Positions 62,283-64,000 of a stretch of 64,000 nt of DNA are shown here, piece after piece. A model generated the notes under the pieces. It worked only from the letters and a program-made list of their open reading frames with translations, had not been told where the DNA came from and searched no databases. Source of the stretch: Rhodoferax sp. (GTDB lineage Bacteria > Pseudomonadota > Gammaproteobacteria > Burkholderiales > Burkholderiaceae_C). The stretch covers positions 1 through 64,000 of the forward strand of contig NZ_JAQURE010000007.1 of NCBI RefSeq assembly GCF_028715765.1. The letters run 5' to 3'. Position 1 is the stretch's first letter; the number at the start of each line of letters is the position of its first letter. A program made the position numbers and the translations under genes.

Positions 62283-64000
62283 TTATTTGGTCTCGAAATT
62301 GGTCACGCCGTCCCAGTCAGGCAATTGGGGAAGAGACTGCTGTGCAGTGACGCGCTGGGCATACAACACATAAAGCGTTTTGCTGCCATCCAGGCGTTGC
62401 AGCTGGGCAATCAATTCACTGCTCTCTTCATGATGTTGCGCCCGGTAAGCTGCTAAAAATGCATCCCACAGCGCCAATTCACGCGCCTTCTCTTTGCTGA
62501 GCTGCCCGACGGTGGTCAATGGCGTAAAAATGGCAATGGATTGCTGCTTGCCTTTGACGCGCACCAGGTCAAGCTCTTGCCAGACAAAGTTACTGGCCAA
62601 AAGCCGAGTGGACTCACTGGCCACCACGCTCACGCCATAGACTTTACACAGGCCTTCGAGCCGGGAACCCAGGTTCACGGCGTCGCCAATGACGGTGTAG
62701 CTGCGTCGAATGTTGGAACCCATGTCACCCACAAACATCTGGCCGGTGTTGAGCCCAATGCCCAACCCAATGTCGAAGCCGGTATTGGCAAAAGCACCGG
62801 TTTTATAGGCTTGATTGATGCGGCTGATGACTTGCGCCATTTCAAGCGCGGTTTTCACTGCCAACTGGGCATGCGTGGGCGAAACAATGGGCGCACCCCA
62901 AAACGCCATCACACAGTCGCCCATGTATTTATCGACGGTACCGCGATTGGCACCAATGACCTGCGTCAGCTCTGAGAAGACATGGTTGAGCAGCTGCTGC
63001 AGTTGCAACGGCTCAAGCCGCTCAGACATTTCAGTAAACCCACGCATGTCACAAAACATCACAGTGAGCTCATCACTGCGGGCACGCATGCTGTAGTTGT
63101 CAGGGTCTTTGACCATTTCAAGCACCACTTCTGGTGGCACATAGGTGCCAAACAAGGCAATCAACTCGCGGCGCGAGCGCGCTACCAGCATGTAACCATA
63201 GCCCACATTCAAAATGAAAATGGCCGCTGCCATCAACCACACGGCAGCCAGTCCAAACACCAGACTGTAGGACTGATACAACCACCCGTTGATGCCCCAC
63301 AGCGCAGCCAACACTGCCAAGCTCAAGGTCACCGCTAACGGCGCGCGCAACATGGGTAAAACCCATGTCAACGCCAAGCCCACCACCAAAATCAACAGCG
63401 CTTCATAACTACCAGAATGCGCTGGTTTGACCAGAAAACGCCGATCCAACAAACCGCTCAACACGTTGGCTTGCACCTCAATGCCTGGGTAGACGGCACT
63501 GACGGGAGTGGCACGCACATCGCCAATGCCTGGTGCGGTGGTTCCCAGCAGCACAACTTTGCCGTTCAACTGCGCTGCGGGTACGCGCCCTGACAACACA
63601 TCTCCGGCTGACACATACTTGAAAGACCCGCCCTGAGGCCCCCCCTTGCCACGGAATGGCACCAAGATGCCCCCAGCGTCATCCACAGGAATAGTGAATG
63701 TTTTATCTGGCCACTTGAGCACAATGCTTTCCAACACCGGGTTGGTGCTTTCTTGGCGCAATTGCGCTGGCAAACCAGGTGTGACTTGTGGCATACCCAC
63801 CAGACGGCGAAACATGGCCAAAGCCAAAGACTCGTAATACTGCCCAGCATACCTTGCCACCAGTGGCAAGACTCGCACCACACCGTCGGCATCTGTGCGT
63901 GAGTTAAAAAAACCTGCCAAGGGTGCGGCTTGCGCCACTGTGGCTATGTTGGATCCAAAACCACTCCAATCAAGCTGCGGCACGCTGCGATTCGGTTGCG
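62283..64000 (-). CDS. CHASE2-domain adenylate/guanylate cyclase (5' partial)
   Basis: At least 572 residues; the frame stays open at the window edge, so the start is missing. A periplasmic CHASE2 sensor (residues about 1-195 of the visible part) is followed by three membrane helices, and a class III cyclase domain at the C-terminus: VMFCDMRGFTEMS with a metal-binding Asp, GTVDKYMGDCVMAFWGAP with the second Asp and the Lys, and GDAVNLGSRLEG. The Lys favours ATP, so cAMP is the likely product. It leads a cyclase-ATPase-protease cluster. Confidence 0.9.
   Translation of the reverse strand, partial: QPNRSVPQLDWSGFGSNIATVAQAAPLAGFFNSRTDADGVVRVLPLVARYAGQYYESLALAMFRRLVGMPQVTPGLPAQLRQESTNPVLESIVLKWPDKTFTIPVDDAGGILVPFRGKGGPQGGSFKYVSAGDVLSGRVPAAQLNGKVVLLGTTAPGIGDVRATPVSAVYPGIEVQANVLSGLLDRRFLVKPAHSGSYEALLILVVGLALTWVLPMLRAPLAVTLSLAVLAALWGINGWLYQSYSLVFGLAAVWLMAAAIFILNVGYGYMLVARSRRELIALFGTYVPPEVVLEMVKDPDNYSMRARSDELTVMFCDMRGFTEMSERLEPLQLQQLLNHVFSELTQVIGANRGTVDKYMGDCVMAFWGAPIVSPTHAQLAVKTALEMAQVISRINQAYKTGAFANTGFDIGLGIGLNTGQMFVGDMGSNIRRSYTVIGDAVNLGSRLEGLCKVYGVSVVASESTRLLASNFVWQELDLVRVKGKQQSIAIFTPLTTVGQLSKEKARELALWDAFLAAYRAQHHEESSELIAQLQRLDGSKTLYVLYAQRVTAQQSLPQLPDWDGVTNFETK

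Overview
The window is a stretch of proteobacterial chromosome, GC-rich, most likely from a betaproteobacterium of the Comamonadaceae (Rhodoferax/Polaromonas-like). This rests on protein style (DctPQM TRAP system, three-subunit KorABC, YheT, PilT/PilU), codon use and typical Burkholderiales gene order. No taxonomic search was possible. I find 64 protein genes or gene remnants worth listing, one tRNA-Arg(CCG), and many small repeats.

Layout. 1-2.5 kb: a c-di-GMP GGDEF/EAL protein cut by the window edge. 2.6-8.5 kb: a hemerythrin-like gene diverging from korC-korA-korB (2-oxoacid:NADP+/ferredoxin oxidoreductase) plus a CBS-domain protein, with an FNR/FixK-like box between the divergent genes. 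8.7-10.2 kb: phosphofructokinase and a thioredoxin-like protein. 10.3-17.7 kb: a C4-dicarboxylate TRAP locus with DctS/DctR two-component control, two DctP paralogues, DctQ, DctM and a LapA-like protein. 17.8-22.8 kb: MBL-fold hydrolase, DODA-type dioxygenase, DUF4143 ATPase, YdcH, glutathione peroxidase, DAHP synthase. 23.2-26.6 kb: tRNA-Arg, a foldback element, rsmE, a ribosomal oxygenase and gapA. 26.9-32.5 kb: Old Yellow Enzyme, a PAS/GGDEF/EAL protein, murU, pepP and a glycine-zipper lipoprotein. 32.5-37.3 kb: a HigB remnant, a complete higBA-type toxin-antitoxin pair and a SWIM/SNF2 helicase. 37.3-39.6 kb: ybeD-lipB-lipA. 39.6-46.9 kb: the full atpIBEFHAGDC operon with a clear promoter and terminator. 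47-51.2 kb: lemA with two TPM-domain genes, a SnoaL-like protein, yheT and a conserved hypothetical. 51.3-52.3 kb: IS66 and IS110 remnants. 52.3-56.3 kb: yggS, pilT-pilU and a beta-hydroxyacid dehydrogenase. 56.4-59 kb: the conserved yraN-diaA-dolP cluster divergent from rsmI. 59-64 kb: a tight cluster of CHASE2 adenylate cyclase, GAF-PilB/GspE ATPase and M48 peptidase.

The main discovery-type signal is a family of about 13 imperfect palindromes of roughly 45-60 bp (core CCTCTAGCGCTTAT..ATAAGCGTGAGTAGCTA). Most are intergenic. At least three lie inside genes in a stop-free frame (murU, yggS and the dehydrogenase at 55.4 kb), and another forms the N-terminus of YheT. This is reminiscent of Rickettsia palindromic elements. 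A second palindrome family (GGGGTCAGA/TCTGACCCC) has entered lipB twice, supplying its start codon and an internal stretch. A third, a foldback of about 175 bp, has trimmed the 3' end of rsmE.
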